Of a stretch of DNA of 64,000 nucleotides, positions 1-11,384 are shown piece after piece. The notes beneath the pieces are model-generated. The model saw only the letters and a list, made by a program, of their open reading frames with translations. It was not told the DNA's origin and did no database searches. The translations under genes were made by a program, and so were the position numbers. Source of the DNA: Cenococcum geophilum 1.58 (taxonomy: Eukaryota > Ascomycota > Dothideomycetes > Gloniales > Gloniaceae). The stretch spans positions 2,600,836 through 2,664,835 of the forward strand of contig KV748187.1 in assembly GCA_001692895.1 (NCBI GenBank). Direction: 5' to 3'. Numbering within the stretch: the stretch's first letter is position 1; every line of letters begins with the position of its first letter.

Positions 1-1413
1 GATTAACGCGGCATGCCACTAAGAATCGCGATCGTGCGGCAGATGGCTGGTATTTTAGCTGTGCAGCGCGCCGGATCTGCCACTATACAACCTATTGGCG
101 AGAAATGGGTATATAACTCTATTAAGCGCCATAACAACCTACAATCTAAATTTAATCGCAAGTATAACTATTAGTATGCTAAATATAAGGATCCTGTGCT
201 TATTCGGGGCTGGTTTAAACGTGTTTAGGACATAAAGATACAATATAGGATTCTTAATGAAGATACCTAGAATTTTAATGAGACTGGCTTCCAGATGGGC
301 GTTATTGCAACTGCATGAGTTGTTACTGGAACTAATAGGGCTGGCTAGCCTAGAACAGTATAGCCAGGCAATTGAGAATAGGTTACAATTATTGAATGCA
401 TTAATGCGATGGGGGGTATAATTCCACCACTGGTTATCTTTGAAGCAGTAATATACTAAGCTGCATAGTATAAGGACGGCATTATTTCACACGACTGGTC
501 TATTAGTGTTAGTAAGAATGGCTGGATAACAAATGAGATTGGCCTTACCTGGCTAAATCTATTCTATAAGTATACAAAGGATCGCACCGTTGGCACGCAT
601 CGGCTGCTTGTACTAGATGGCCACAACAGCTATATTAACCCCAAATTCAATCAGTTCTACCTAGATCACAAGATTATTATTATCTACATGCCGGCACATT
701 TATCGCATCTATTACAGCCACTTAATATAGGCTGTTTCTCAGCGCTCAAGTAATCGTACGGATGCCTTGTTGAACAGCTTATAGGCCGCGATGTTAATTA
801 TATTAATAAATACAAATTCCTGCCGCTGTATAGGCAAGCTAGACAAACAGCGCTGCATTAAAACAATATATAGGCAGGATTTGCAGCCACTGGCCTTGTT
901 CCATATAGCCCCGATCGCGTACTGTCGTAGCTGCATGCCGAATATTAGACACTATTACCCTAACGCCGTTTACCATCAAATGCGTCTTAGGTAGCCGAAA
1001 CGCCTTATAATATTGCTGAGTTATAGAAGCAGACAGTTTTGCTAAAGCGCTATCTTAAGTAGCGTACGCATAGCCTACCAAGTCTAACAGAACAAGCCCT
1101 TAGCCAGCTTGTTAAGGGGTGTGAAATGGCAATGTTAAGCGCTGTGCTGCTTGCAAGCGAAAATGAGAAGCTATGCATGGAAAATTAGCGCCAAAAAAGG
1201 AAGAAGGCAAAGAAGCGCACGTATATAGCTAGAGGGGGTGTTCTATCAGGAGCAGAAGGGGCCTCTCGAGTACAAACTGCCCAGAATAGGGCAGCAGAGG
1301 GGGTGGCAGAGCCAGCGGCCGAGCCACCGCAACGAGCACCACGTAAGTGTAGCATGTGTTATTCAACCGAACACACAGCACGTACGTGCCCTAGACGGCA
1401 GGCAACTAGCTAG
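1..1413 (+). pseudogene. pogo/Fot1-type DDE transposase, 5' end cut by window
   Basis: One plus-strand frame carries a Tc1/mariner-superfamily (pogo, Fot1/Tan1-like) transposase, an enzyme that would cut and paste its own DNA element. In order: the end of a CENP-B-like helix-turn-helix domain (WV..SIKRH..L..KFNRKYNY, about 100-175), the first catalytic block NFNETGFQMG (271-300), the second block LLVLDGH (604-624), and the third block LLQPLNIGCF ending near 740. A basic Lys/Arg-rich stretch follows (about 1,190-1,225), then a CCHC zinc knuckle, KCSMCYSTEHTARTC (1,345-1,389). The frame ends at tandem TAG codons from 1,411. Two of the three catalytic acidic positions read Asn (GAT to AAT at 280-282 and 724-726); the middle Asp is kept. 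Scattered TAG/TAA codons also fit RIP. Terminal inverted repeats were not identified. The family is clear; the exact subfamily is not. Confidence 0.9.
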
Positions 1414-1749
1414 TAGATAGCTACACCAAATATAACTATTTGTGGTTGAGCAATTCGCATTATTTGCCCTCGATAGCGGGGCAGGTGGCCAGGATGCTTG
1501 CGTGGCCAGCTTGCTTACCGATTACGTTAATACTACGCTTAAGCTGCAAAGGGCCTAATAGCAAAGAGATATAAATAAAGACTGCTTGAAATGCCGATAT
1601 CTAATCTATTAAAGAGAGTAATATATTGTAAGCGTTATTAGGGAAGATAGAGATTACTAGTATAAAGTTATAACGCTTAACATTTAATAAATATCCAATT
1701 TTTAGGAGAGCATATTTACTAAAAAGTAAGTCTAGTTATATCCCTTAAA
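1414..1749. other. flank of the pogo element, no gene seen
   Basis: The first half (to about 1,560) is richer in CpA and GC than what follows and may be the 3' untranslated end of the transposon. From about 1,560 the sequence becomes typical RIPped AT-rich DNA. No terminal inverted repeat could be paired because the element's other end lies outside the window. Confidence 0.4.
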
Positions 1750-2210
1750 AACAATTACTAGTCCGCCTTAGTAGGTTCTTAACTTGTCTTATTATATCCT
1801 CCTAAGCTTTAAGCTAAACGCCTTAGGTATTTATTAGTATTTTAAGCTTCTTTACTATTCCCTTCTTAACCTCCTCACATTGTCTCCCTATGGCGTCCTT
1901 TAGTATAGCAATCTGCTTTTCCGTCCCCTTTCTAAGTTCGTTACACTAATTCTGCGTAGTATCCTTTAGTATAGCTATCTACTTTACCATCCCATTTTTA
2001 ATTTCGGCCACCTATTCCTCTAACGAAATTTAAACCAGATTAACTATTTATTTTACCACAATCCTTATATAACTTAAAAGTGGGGAAGGCGGAGGTAGAG
2101 GTACGGTAAGGTTAGTTTAGCGGCTTTTTTTACGCTTTTCTCCCTAGTTCTAGGTAGTTAGTAAAGTTTTTAGCGTCTTAGGTGGTCTTTAATACATATA
2201 TTATTCTTAT
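1750..2210 (-). pseudogene. coiled-coil protein relic, family unknown
   Basis: A minus-strand frame reads as a Lys/Glu/Ile-rich heptad protein, including KQIAILKDAIGRQCEEVKKG (about 1,870-1,930). Its stops are TAG or TAA at about 5-6% of codons, about half the background rate. A proline-rich stretch (PLPPPSPLLSYIR, near 2,080) precedes the coiled coil. Part of the coiled coil is an internal direct repeat: the 30-odd bp block beginning CCTTTAGTATAGC occurs at about 1,900 and again at about 1,965. The likely C-terminus is RRTSNC at 1,752. No start codon is secure. The composition is far from the hydrophobic shadow on the other strand, so the strand is fairly certain. I do not recognise the family. 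Confidence 0.5.
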
Positions 2211-2569
2211 TAGGCTCTTTTATAGAAATAATATCCCGGATACTTCTATTGGCCTTTATAGATTAGAATATACGTTATAGAAGTTATGCTTACTTTCTTA
2301 CCTTTTAGTATCCTTTCTCCGTATTTAATTCCTTCTCTTACTATATCTTAAGTGGTATATCTAGGGAAGATTGGCCTCCCTCTATAGGTATATTAGAGGC
2401 TAGTATATAATTAATTAAACTAGGGCCTAAATTAGGAGTATATACCATCTTTAGTTATTCTAAATTTAATTCGCTAGTGACTTGCTATTATATAGGCATT
2501 ATAGTTATTAAAGAGTTTTCTACTCTAAGCGTTAGGGGTTAGTATTTATTAAGCCGGGTAAAAGGCTAA

Positions 2570-3085
2570 ATAAAAAGTGTTTAACGGCTAAGAGGTAGGA
2601 AGACGGCTATTTATACACAGCGGAAGGCTAGCCTAATAGCTAGGCAAAGTAGTATATAAGGCATAGGCTACTAAATATAGTATATAACTAGCCGACGCCA
2701 CTTATTCTATATTTATAACGACATTAATGCAGTACCTAGGATTTAGGGCTTATATGCATGTATAACGGAAGCCACCACCTGCCTTATAGTATAAGAAGGC
2801 TAAGTTATACTAATTAGGATTTATAGGGATTCTACAGCCCTAGCTATATCTAAATAATATATATATAATTTTAAAGAGTAACTATTCTAATGACTATTTA
2901 TTCGTTATATTACGCTTTATCTTTTTTCTATATAGTTTTCCTAATCTCCCTATTGTTTCTCCTACCTATTTCTATATTAATCCTTTTCCCTTTAAATCTT
3001 AAGCTCTTTGCAAGTCTAAATTACTCTAATGTTAGTATTTCCGCTTTCCGCCTAAACATAACTCTACCTTTTTACCCTTGCTAAG
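2570..3085 (-). pseudogene. unidentified basic coding relic
   Basis: A minus-strand frame of about 170 codons has about 7% stops, all TAA/TAG. It begins with a very basic segment (SKGKKVELCLGGKRKY near 3,080, then RKKIKRNITNK near 2,900) and continues into a more ordinary globular stretch (YNLAFLYYKAGGGFRYTCI near 2,780). The plus strand of 2,890-3,084 is an open hydrophobic frame, but that is the expected mirror image of Lys/Glu-rich minus-strand codons. No domain was recognised, and the boundaries are where the low-stop signal fades. Confidence 0.35.
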
Positions 3086-3822
3086 GACATTATATTAATT
3101 AGAATATATATAACCTATTCTACCTAGAAGTAAAGCTAAAATAGTTTAAAAACTTTTTTAATTTTTACTAGTATATAAGGAAATAAGAACGTTGTCCTCC
3201 TAACTCTCCTATATTTTACCTTTCCTCTTAACCTAGTATATAGAGCATTAAGCGGGGAAAAGGGAGAGGTTAGGTCTTTTAAGTTTGTGTCTACTATAAC
3301 GGTAGTAAGTAAGATACTTTAGGGTTACTAAGACATAACCTATACCTCTAGTATCTAGATATATATTATAAAGGTGTATACTATCCCATTTTTACGGCAA
3401 TTATGTTAAATACAACGCCTTCTGCTCTTTGGTTATCTAGGAATTTGTCTTTAGCTTCTTACTATAGCAAACTTTGCCGATAATAAGGCCCTTGCGTTAT
3501 ATTATAATACTAATATTTATAAGCACGCTTATTAATCTTAAACGGTTCCAAAATTTAATCCTATTTATACCTGTAATTAACCATTACTTTTACTAACTGG
3601 GTTTTAATACCCCCTTATAGTAGCTTACGAAAGCATCCTTAGAAGTCTTAGTATAATAGATATTAAAAAGGGCGGATAATATAAACGTAAGAAATGCTAG
3701 GGCATTAGACTACTAGATCTGTTGCCACTAATATTACTATAATAATTACTAACTATAGCGCTTAACTGGCTAGCAGAGGTGCTAATAATACATTAGCTAA
3801 CACTATTAATGCTAGATTTGCT
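3086..3822. other. RIPped AT-rich DNA, nothing recognised
   Basis: Uniform TpA-rich sequence with stops in all six frames. No motif, repeat or RNA gene could be supported. The stretch 2,211-2,569, upstream of the previous relic, is of the same kind. Confidence 0.4.
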
Positions 3823-3992
3823 GCTAGTTATAACGCTGCGATTACTAAATATTGGTAATAGCAGGGGACTGTTACTAGTAATGCTAAATTAACTATTACT
3901 TATAACGCTAGATTAACTATTACTGGCGATAATTTATTTACAGCTAGTTATAACGCCAGAATTGCTAAATACTGGCGATAGTAAAGGACTGT
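3823..3992 (+). repeat. 50-bp direct repeat, two copies 120 bp apart
   Basis: Copy 1 (3,823-3,872) and copy 2 (3,943-3,992) both start GCTAGTTATAACGC and end GGACTGT, with a handful of transition differences. The spacer contains further related snippets (TTATAACGCTAGATTAACTATTACT), so this may be a decayed longer tandem array from a repetitive coding region. The period of 120 bp is a multiple of three. Confidence 0.75.
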
Positions 3993-4584
3993 ACTCCCTT
4001 AGACAACAATTCTAATATTTTATTACTACTGTGCCTAGAAGCAACTTTGCATTTTTTTTCCTACATATTTCCTTTTCTTTATTTATTACGTCGTATATCC
4101 TAAGCATTATTACAACGCTGCTTTCCGTGCAGTTAACTATATAATAGGGTATCTATAGAAGGACTACTGTTAGTAAGAGGCGAGCTAAGCGATATATACC
4201 CACTAGTGGGAGGCGTGCTACTATTAGAAGATCTAGTTGCGTTATACTATATTAAGCGTTAATAGAGTAATTAGTAAAGGGGTACTAGTGGTATAAACTA
4301 CTAACGCGTATATATTTTAAAGGTATATTAGTACGGGCTAGGCTAAACTAATTAAGTTTAATAGGAGTAAAGGGTCTAGTCTTAAAGGCGGTATATTTAT
4401 AAAAGGATTATAGCTATTAGGATTGGAGCTAGCTAGGTTATACTATGTTAAGTATTAGCAAAGTAACTAGAAAGAAGCACTAGAGGTATAAACTTTTAAC
4501 GCGTATTTCTTCTAAATATCTAGTATTACGCAGCTAGTCGGTAGTGTTAAGACTAGAAAAATAAACGTTAAAATTTCTAGTAAA
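3993..4584. other. RIPped DNA, no gene seen
   Basis: AT-rich, stop-dense sequence. Two weakly similar stretches ending in AAAGGTATATTAG / CTAGAGGTATAAAC-type motifs (about 4,290-4,330 and 4,465-4,500) suggest a diverged duplication. They could not be aligned confidently by eye. Confidence 0.3.
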
Positions 4585-4765
4585 ATAAATCTCTTAGGTG
4601 CTGGAACTGTTAGATCTGGTAGAGTAAATCTCTTAAGTACTAGAAATATTAAATCTAGTAAAGTAAATCTCTTAGGCGCTAGTATTAATGGATCTAGTAG
4701 AGTAAATCTATTAGGCATTAGAAACGTTAGATCTAGTAAAGTAAATTTCTTAGGCGCCGGCAATA
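4585..4765 (+). repeat. 39-bp minisatellite, about 4.6 copies
   Basis: Units start at 4,585, 4,624, 4,663, 4,702 and 4,741 (partial), each beginning (G/A)TAAATCT. The period is exactly 13 codons. On the plus strand one frame stays open across the array, with the unit NLLGASINGSSRV and variants. On the minus strand an open frame gives the hydrophobic mirror FTLLDL. In-frame periodicity implies the array lay inside a coding region. Which strand was coding is unsettled; the hydrophilic plus-strand reading is slightly preferred. Confidence 0.85.
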
Positions 4766-5189
4766 GTATTATTAGATTTAGAGAAAGTAGACTATTAACA
4801 TCCATTTTTAAGGCTTTTAGTTAGTTAATTATTAATAGTAAGAATAGGTAAGATTAGTTACAAAATATTAGGGTAAAGAAAAGAGTTATTTTATAAATAT
4901 ATTTACTCTAACTAACAGGACACTACGCGGCTAGACTAGGGTAGGTATAGATTCTTATCTATTATAGGGGCACTTTAGCTTTAGATCTTCTAGGCGTATA
5001 GACTAAGTTCTCTATAGTAGTATAAGCCAACTAATTTAGAGGCGTAGGGATTTAATGTAATTATATATTAAAATCTATCACTAAACACTCTTCTAAATAG
5101 ATATAAAAAGCAGCTACTATAAACATAAACGCTATAACCTGTAGAGTTAAATTACTATATAATTTCTAGTGCCTATAACAGCCTAGCAT
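4766..5189. other. RIPped DNA, no gene seen
   Basis: Continues from the minisatellite frame for about 50 codons on the plus strand (to about 4,905), then becomes stop-dense. No domain was recognised. Confidence 0.3.
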
Positions 5190-5918
5190 TCTTTACACCC
5201 TCTTCCCTAATATATTTGTGCTAGCTTAATAGAATCGTTTTCGCTTTCTCCTATAGCTAAATTAAAGTAGCTATAGTATATTTAAGATTAAACTTACTTA
5301 AAGTTTAATAGTCTTAGTTATATTAAATAGCGATAAATAAAACTTATCTAAGTAGAGAAAGTGCTCTAGCGATTTAGATTTATTTTCCTTTATAATATTA
5401 TAGAATAAATACCGTTCCTCTAGGGTAAAAAAGTACATTGTTTTATAACTGGCATATTCCGCATTATATTTGTCTACATTATTAACTTAAAGAAGTTTAT
5501 ACTAAAGTTAGAAGAAGTCGTTAGGTTAAGGTGCCCTTTAGTAATCTTTTAAATAGAATAGTTAACCGATAAAGGGAGGACTTTTAATTACTAGGCTTGT
5601 GGTTTAATAAGCTAGGATTAGCTTAGGAATAGCTTTTTCTAGATTTATTTTAATAAATAATATAGTATCTAGGTAAGATTCCTTAACTAAGGTGCTATAG
5701 CTAAAATCTTGGTCTAATTTAGAAGCCGGTATAACAGGTGGCTAAATATAGTAGATAAAGGAACTAATAGCCGGCGTAAATAAGCTAGAGATTAAAATAA
5801 AGTAATCTATACTAAAGAGTAAATGGCTAGTAGATAGGGCAAATTAGAGTACGGTTTAAGAGCCGCAAAGAGATAAATATAGGGAGGAAATTAGGGCAAT
5901 AAGAAGGTAACTATGCAT
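5190..5918 (-). pseudogene. unidentified protein relic with hydrophobic N-terminus
   Basis: The minus-strand frame from an ATG at 5,918 down to about 5,190 has roughly 4-5% stops over about 240 codons, one of the lowest rates in the window. It opens with a possible signal or membrane segment (MHSYLLIALISSLYLSL). A soluble-looking body follows, rich in Lys, Asp, Tyr and Leu, for example TLEERYLFYNIIKENKSK near 5,390 and FLYLDKFYLSLF near 5,340. The C-terminal part is basic (SYRRKRKRFY near 5,235). No family was recognised. The ATG is a plausible start because the low-stop signal begins there, but a longer N-terminus is possible. Confidence 0.5.
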
Positions 5919-6120
5919 GCTTAGCATTACTGGGCAAAACTAGCTATATATTAGCTCTCTCTGTACTTTATTAATATAATATATAAATTACCATATTTAG
6001 TATATTGTTTATAATTAACTTAAGAACTATTAGATAATATAAAAGTGAAAATTAGCCCTAAGGCGGAATATAGATCCCGCTAGAAGATCTATATATAAAA
6101 GGCGTTAGTAGCTCTATTAA

Positions 6121-6405
6121 ACTTACGTATATATATATAAAGAGGACTTAATAAATTAAAACCATTTACTATAGCCTATCCTATTAGTAATTTGTAACTT
6201 GCGTATATATATATAAATGACTTAAACATATATTCGCAAATGACTTATATATATATACGTAAACGACTTAAATATATATGCGTAAAGAGGGCTTAACAAA
6301 TTAAAACTATTTTTACCTATAGGTATAATTAGACCGCTCGCTTCTTAAAGGTTGCTATAGCCTATCCTATTAGTGGGTTTTGACTTACGCATATATATAT
6401 AAGTA
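6121..6405 (+). repeat. diverged direct duplication with AT-rich ends
   Basis: Copy 1 (6,121-6,224) and copy 2 (about 6,264-6,405) share AAAGAGGRCTTAAYAAATTAAAAC and CTATAGCCTATCCTATTAGT. Both finish in ACTTRCGYATATATATATAA. Copy 2 carries about 45 extra bases in its middle (about 6,310-6,353). The differences are mainly transitions, as RIP would leave. Confidence 0.8.
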
Positions 6406-7250
6406 AAACTCGCCTTATATTCTAAGTCTAGAGTAGCCCTTTACAGTTAATTCGTGTCTACGCGTAGGAATTATCTCTCTCCCTAACCTAGGATAGAAGA
6501 AGTTATAGTCGCCGACTAATTTTATAGTCTTATACTAGCTCCTTAACTGCTCTGAATATATATAGAGATTATATATATTAGGCGTTTTGCTCTTAATTAC
6601 TACATTCTAACTTTCCTTTACTTTGCGCTTAATTTAGAAAGTACTCTTTCTAAATAGTTTAGTATCCTATTTTAGAGGGTTAGGAATAGCCTATATATTT
6701 AACTAATTATTCTATTTATACTCCTAGGCTCCTTTAGACTAAAGATAAGGATCTATCTCTACCTCTTACCTATAATTAAAGTAAATAGGATCTATTATAC
6801 TCTACTACTCTAGCTCCTTCTCCCTACTACCTAACTAAATAGGAGGATTAATACCACACTTTAATACCTCCTAAAAGACTTTAGGAACACTATCTTTAAC
6901 TAGCCCTAAATTTACTTATTTTCTCTATCTATTATCCTAAACTAGATCACCTAACCTTAAATCTTAACCTTTAGACTTTAAACCCTTTCGCATATATATT
7001 CCTTAACTTAATACTTTATATCTTTAATTGTTTATAAAGGACTTAATGTTATTCTAAAATAGATCTTAAATATCGCCCTAGACTAGATATACACTAGATA
7101 TTTCCTATAATAATACTTTCTAATTTTAAAAAGGATTAGGGGTTTATATTTATAAAATTGTATTAGTAGGTTTATATACTTAATAAAGGTTTATTTACGG
7201 TTTTGCTATATTTGCACCTGCTTAACCTTACTAATACTATATACTTAGCG
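6406..7250. other. RIPped DNA, no gene seen
   Basis: TpA-rich sequence without a low-stop frame. 5,919-6,120 is similar. No RNA gene or promoter could be supported. Confidence 0.3.
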
Positions 7251-7650
7251 ATATTCGAATATATACTGGAAGAACGTCTAGAACTGTTTTTAGATGCTGA
7301 TATTAATAATAATATTAATATTATAGAACTAGAGGCAGCAGTAGTAAGATAACTATTGGCCCTTTTAGCTTTATATACACTAAATTTAAAGGATAGGGTA
7401 TATTAAAGAGGATAGCCACTAAATAAGCACGGAGGCTTAACTAGAAGCTACGTACTAATTGTCCTAATTATTAGAAGTAGGCAGGCAGGCCACTAATAGA
7501 GGAGTTTTAATGGTAGATAGGAACATAACTAGTTTAGTTAAGAGTACCTATTATATTAGCAGATTTTCCAGAATTAAGCTTTATTTAGTTAAACTGCTCT
7601 CCTTAAGGCCAGCTATAGAGTATTAGCGAAACAGTGTTAATAAAGTGGCT
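7251..7650 (+). pseudogene. short acidic coding relic
   Basis: A plus-strand frame starts with about 42 codons without a stop (IFEYILEERLELFLDADINN, then IIELEAAVVR). It continues with a moderate stop rate through LALYTLNLKDR and GGLTRSYVLIVLIIRSRQ. The acidic, helix-like composition and clean opening favour real coding ancestry. Family unknown, edges approximate. Confidence 0.35.
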
Positions 7651-8143
7651 TTAGGGCATGTAATTAGTTATAATTTATATAATTTTGCATTCGCCGTTAT
7701 AAAAGACGCTTTTAACCGTTAGAGTAATTCTAATTTCCCTTTTAGATTAAGAGGCGGGGAGACGTTAAAACGAGGTATTCTATATAATAGTCTGTGGCGT
7801 TTACTAGGTAAATTTAGGTTTGCTCCGTTCTAGCGGGTAATTATTTATACCTTTATATTTAGAACTCTAGTTTAATCCTATTAGCTTCTATCTTCCTAAA
7901 GGAATTAAATTAGTAAAGTAATAAAGAATATAATAATTTTAATTTAGGCAGACTCTAAACTTAATACTTATACTAATCGCATTATACGGACCTGTTCTTA
8001 AGTTTGCATTAGGACTCCTACTTAAGTTTTAGATTTACAACCACGGCGCCTATTTTAATATAAAAAAGGCAACTTATAGCTTAAATATTTAGACATCTAT
8101 ATATAGCTATTCTTAGTTAACCTAAGATCAGTTATTATATATT
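7651..8143. other. RIPped DNA, no gene seen
   Basis: Stop-dense AT-rich sequence that forms the left flank of the solo LTR. Confidence 0.3.
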
Positions 8144-8347
8144 CCATCTGTCGGTATCACCCAAGTGCACTTGATTGGCCTATTAACTGTTAAATTGATT
8201 CTTGTCTAATAGGTGTCAAAAGCAGAGGATCGTAAGGATCGCAGTGCCTAAGTAGGGGGCTAATGAGTCACCGTAAGGATGACTAATCAGAGACGTGACC
8301 ACGTAACCTCTGTCCATATATTCCTGTCCATATATTCCAACACCATC
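8144..8347 (-). mobile_element. solo LTR (Copia-type) with 5-bp target duplication
   Basis: The LTR is 8,149-8,342 (194 bp). Read on the minus strand it starts TGTTGGAATATATGGACAG, a typical Copia LTR opening, and it has TG...CA ends. The 5-bp target-site duplication CCATC lies at 8,144-8,148 and 8,343-8,347. Its minus-strand start contains two copies of a 14-bp unit (TGTCCATATATTCC as read on the plus strand). Unlike everything around it, the sequence keeps abundant CpA and TpG, so it shows little or no RIP. It probably arose by recombination between the two LTRs of a full element. It looks whole and young relative to its surroundings. Confidence 0.92.
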
Positions 8348-8928
8348 CTTTCTTTATATTATAGATACGTTGTCAAGTTAATAAAAATAACGTCTTTATT
8401 TCTTAATAGTTCGCACTTTTATTTGGATATTATATTCTTATATTAGCTATTAGCACCTATTCTAATTTAAGGAAGGTATTTTACTAGAGTAAGTTATTAC
8501 TAGTTATACGTATATACTTCGCTACTTAACCGGTTAGAAGCCTAGTAGTAGGCTTAGTAAGCGCGCCCATAGCCTTACTCTTTAAGAAACTTTAAGTATA
8601 AGTTTATTTGGAAAATACTTTTCCTTTCCATCCTACTTCTTATCCTTTATTCCTTCTCTTTTTTTTTCTTTATCCGCTATTAGTTTACAGAGGCTATATG
8701 CAGTCCCTTTATATTTAATAAAGAAAAGTGATTATATAATATACCTTCTGCGGTAATATCTCTAGCTATCTCTTTCTACGCTTTTATAGAATGGGGGGTT
8801 ATATTAAAATTCTATAGCTTTCGGAAAACTGCTCCAATGTTAAACATAACTTAACCACGCCCTATTAAAATGGCCCCTTACTCTCTAACTAGCATTAGCA
8901 GATTAACAATTAAAGGATGGATACCTAA
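8348..8928. other. RIPped DNA, no gene seen
   Basis: No low-stop frame or motif. A pyrimidine-rich run (about 8,625-8,680) is the only compositional feature. Confidence 0.3.
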
Positions 8929-9235
8929 AGTATACAAGTATAAACGATTGGATGGACGCTCTTTCTCCTAGCTAATCTAAATAAGGCTATACGCACTTTA
9001 CAATCTAAAGGCGCTCTTTACTTAAAAGGGGTTATTAAGAATATATTTAAAAGCGACATAATTAGGGAGGATATTATTGTTAACAATATAGAAATTTTAA
9101 TACTCTTAAAATTGATAGAATAGAACACTAATATATTTATAGGTTGTCCGTTCTATACTCTTTTAGGCCTAAAAATTAATCTACATTGCTAAATATACGC
9201 CTTAGGACTTTCCTATAGGATTTAGCAAAATGGTA
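8929..9235 (+). pseudogene. unidentified coding relic
   Basis: About 100 codons on the plus strand with only four stops. They include a 60-codon stretch that reads as a soluble, charged protein (RTLQSKGALYLKGVIKNIF, KSDIIREDIIVNNIEIL). No family was recognised. It may extend rightward to about 10,230, where Lys/Gln-rich snippets recur, but the stop rate there returns to background. Confidence 0.35.
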
Positions 9236-10589
9236 GTAGACGAAGAACGTACTACTAGTATCTCTTTAATATAGTGTATAGCCTTTCTAGGTGATAAAGC
9301 AACTTATATTATAAATATTAGCAAATGCACCTAGGAACGGCAGATAGGAGAAACAGTAACCTTAGTTATATAACTAGGTGATATATACATACTGCACCTT
9401 AATACTTTAATTATAATTATTATCTTAACTATAGGCTAGACTTATATATAATGGTTAGGTACCCTATAATATCCCTACCCCCTATATTAAAAATTAAAGC
9501 AAAGTATAAGCAGTTTATATTAAGTATAATTACTATAATAAGCCTTATACGGGAGTTATAAAAACGACCCAGTTAGCCGATCTAATAGCTAGCTTAGGCT
9601 AAAAAAAGGTTCTACGCACTTATGCCCGGCGAGTTAGTAGTTTAGAAAGCTGAGTAAGGGGGACTAAGACTTTAAACTACAAAGTTATGGCAATATATAG
9701 CGAGGAATTATTGCCTTAATAGAGTTAAATAAACGTAATTAAAAGAGAGTTATAGTATCTTTTATACTTCTAATGGGCTAAAGTAGCTAGTAGTAGTAAT
9801 AACGTAATAGCAATAAGTTGGAGGGCTTAGAGGGGTACTACCTTAGTAGATTACCCTACCTTCTAAAAAGGGAATAAGGAGGTTAGGCATCAAAATTATT
9901 TTTACAGCTCTTTTTATTACTACTTATTTCCTATTATACTTTACCTACTAACTTCTAAGCTATTGTTATTAGGGCAGTTTTGTTATATTTAATTAACTTT
10001 ATAAAGAGTAGATACAATATAAGTAAGCGGAAAAGCTTTATATATAGAAGTATCTATAGGTTAACTATTAAGCCTATAAGGCTAGCAAATAGCATCTGCT
10101 TCCTATACAGTCCTATAAGCGCTTCCTTATATAGCTACAAATCCTAAGACCAATCTCCCTAAAAACCTTAGGCGAAATCTCCGGAATAGTAGGCGGCTAA
10201 AGACGTTCGGCGCTCTCTATTATATATAAACAATATTAATAAAAGAGGTGGCGTATAGGATTTAGAATTTCTCTAATACTAAGCTAAAGCAAGAGGCCTT
10301 TAAAATAGTAATACTCTCTATAGCTTATGGTAATAGATTTTTTACTAAGCAATATATAGTGTAAACAAGAGGTTAAGATAGATAAAAATATTACGGTTAG
10401 TAATAATACATTAGTTACGGGTAAAGATATCCTTATAGTCTTTATTTAGAAATAAAGCGATATTAGGGCAGTATAAGCACCTCTATATAACTCGATTAGT
10501 ACAGGTCTAGAGAAATAGGGTTAGGCTATTATTAGAATAGGCAGAAGATATATACTTTTTGGTAAACCTTTAGTGCGGTTTTTCCGCCG
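9236..10589. other. RIPped DNA with weak plus-strand coding traces
   Basis: Short charged stretches appear on the plus strand (for example near 9,630-9,760 and 10,040-10,170), but no frame is convincingly below background. Nothing was identified. Confidence 0.25.
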
Positions 10590-11020
10590 TAGTAGAACTT
10601 AATAGAAAGTACTCTAGTAGCTCTAAGCCTAAGTCGCTTAAAAATAACACTACATTTTTATTACCTAAATAGATCGTTAGAAGTCCATGCTCCCTTTTTT
10701 ATAAAAGTTTAAATAGGACGCTCTCTAAAGGATTAAACTTTACAAGTAAGAAATTGGTAAGAAGTTGCGGCGTAATAAAGACTATATATAACCTATTTTC
10801 TTTATATAATAATATAGTTTCTTTTAGAAGACTAAAGGAATTATTTAGGTCTATTATATAAATATCTATATTAAGGATAACCTAAGTATCTTAACTAAGT
10901 CCCCCTAGGTAAGCGGTAGATTAGCTATCCGTTAAAAAAGCTAGTATATTTAATATTTCTAGATTTAAGTGTTTCTGAGTCTAGGCATCTTAAATTAGTA
11001 AAAATTTATAGGGTACTGTT
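10590..11020 (-). pseudogene. coding relic, strand uncertain (minus favoured)
   Basis: The minus-strand frame holds about 143 codons with about 5% stops. The last 80 codons contain a single internal stop, for example LLKETILLYKENRLYIVFIT near 10,800 and LTIYLGNKNVVLFLSDLGLE near 10,650. The plus strand also has a fairly open frame here, so the strand call is tentative. Clear coding ancestry, no recognised domain. Confidence 0.4.
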
Positions 11021-11384
11021 AGGTTAGCTATAGCGTATTATATATTAGTAATTTACTTACAATTATTATTATATTTTAGGCGTTTTATAACTTAAGTAAC
11101 TATATTAAAACTATTTACGCTCTAGCCGCCTTAAGTATAGTTAAGAGTTATTAGTTAATCGTATTAACTACTATATAGTATTAAGGCTAGGTCGCAGAGC
11201 TCTTACTAAGCAATATTATAGACTTAATTACTAGTATAAGTAGCGCAACCATCTAAGGTAGTTAATAGGCTTAGTTGACGCTTTTACTAAATAGAGGATA
11301 AGGATAGACTAGGTGTTACTAATTAGTAAGATAATATTAGTAAATAAAAGGCTAAATTATTTTAGGTACGTATATCTTAATAAC
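11021..11384. other. RIPped DNA, no gene seen
   Basis: Stop-dense sequence leading into the 15-bp tandem array. Confidence 0.3.
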
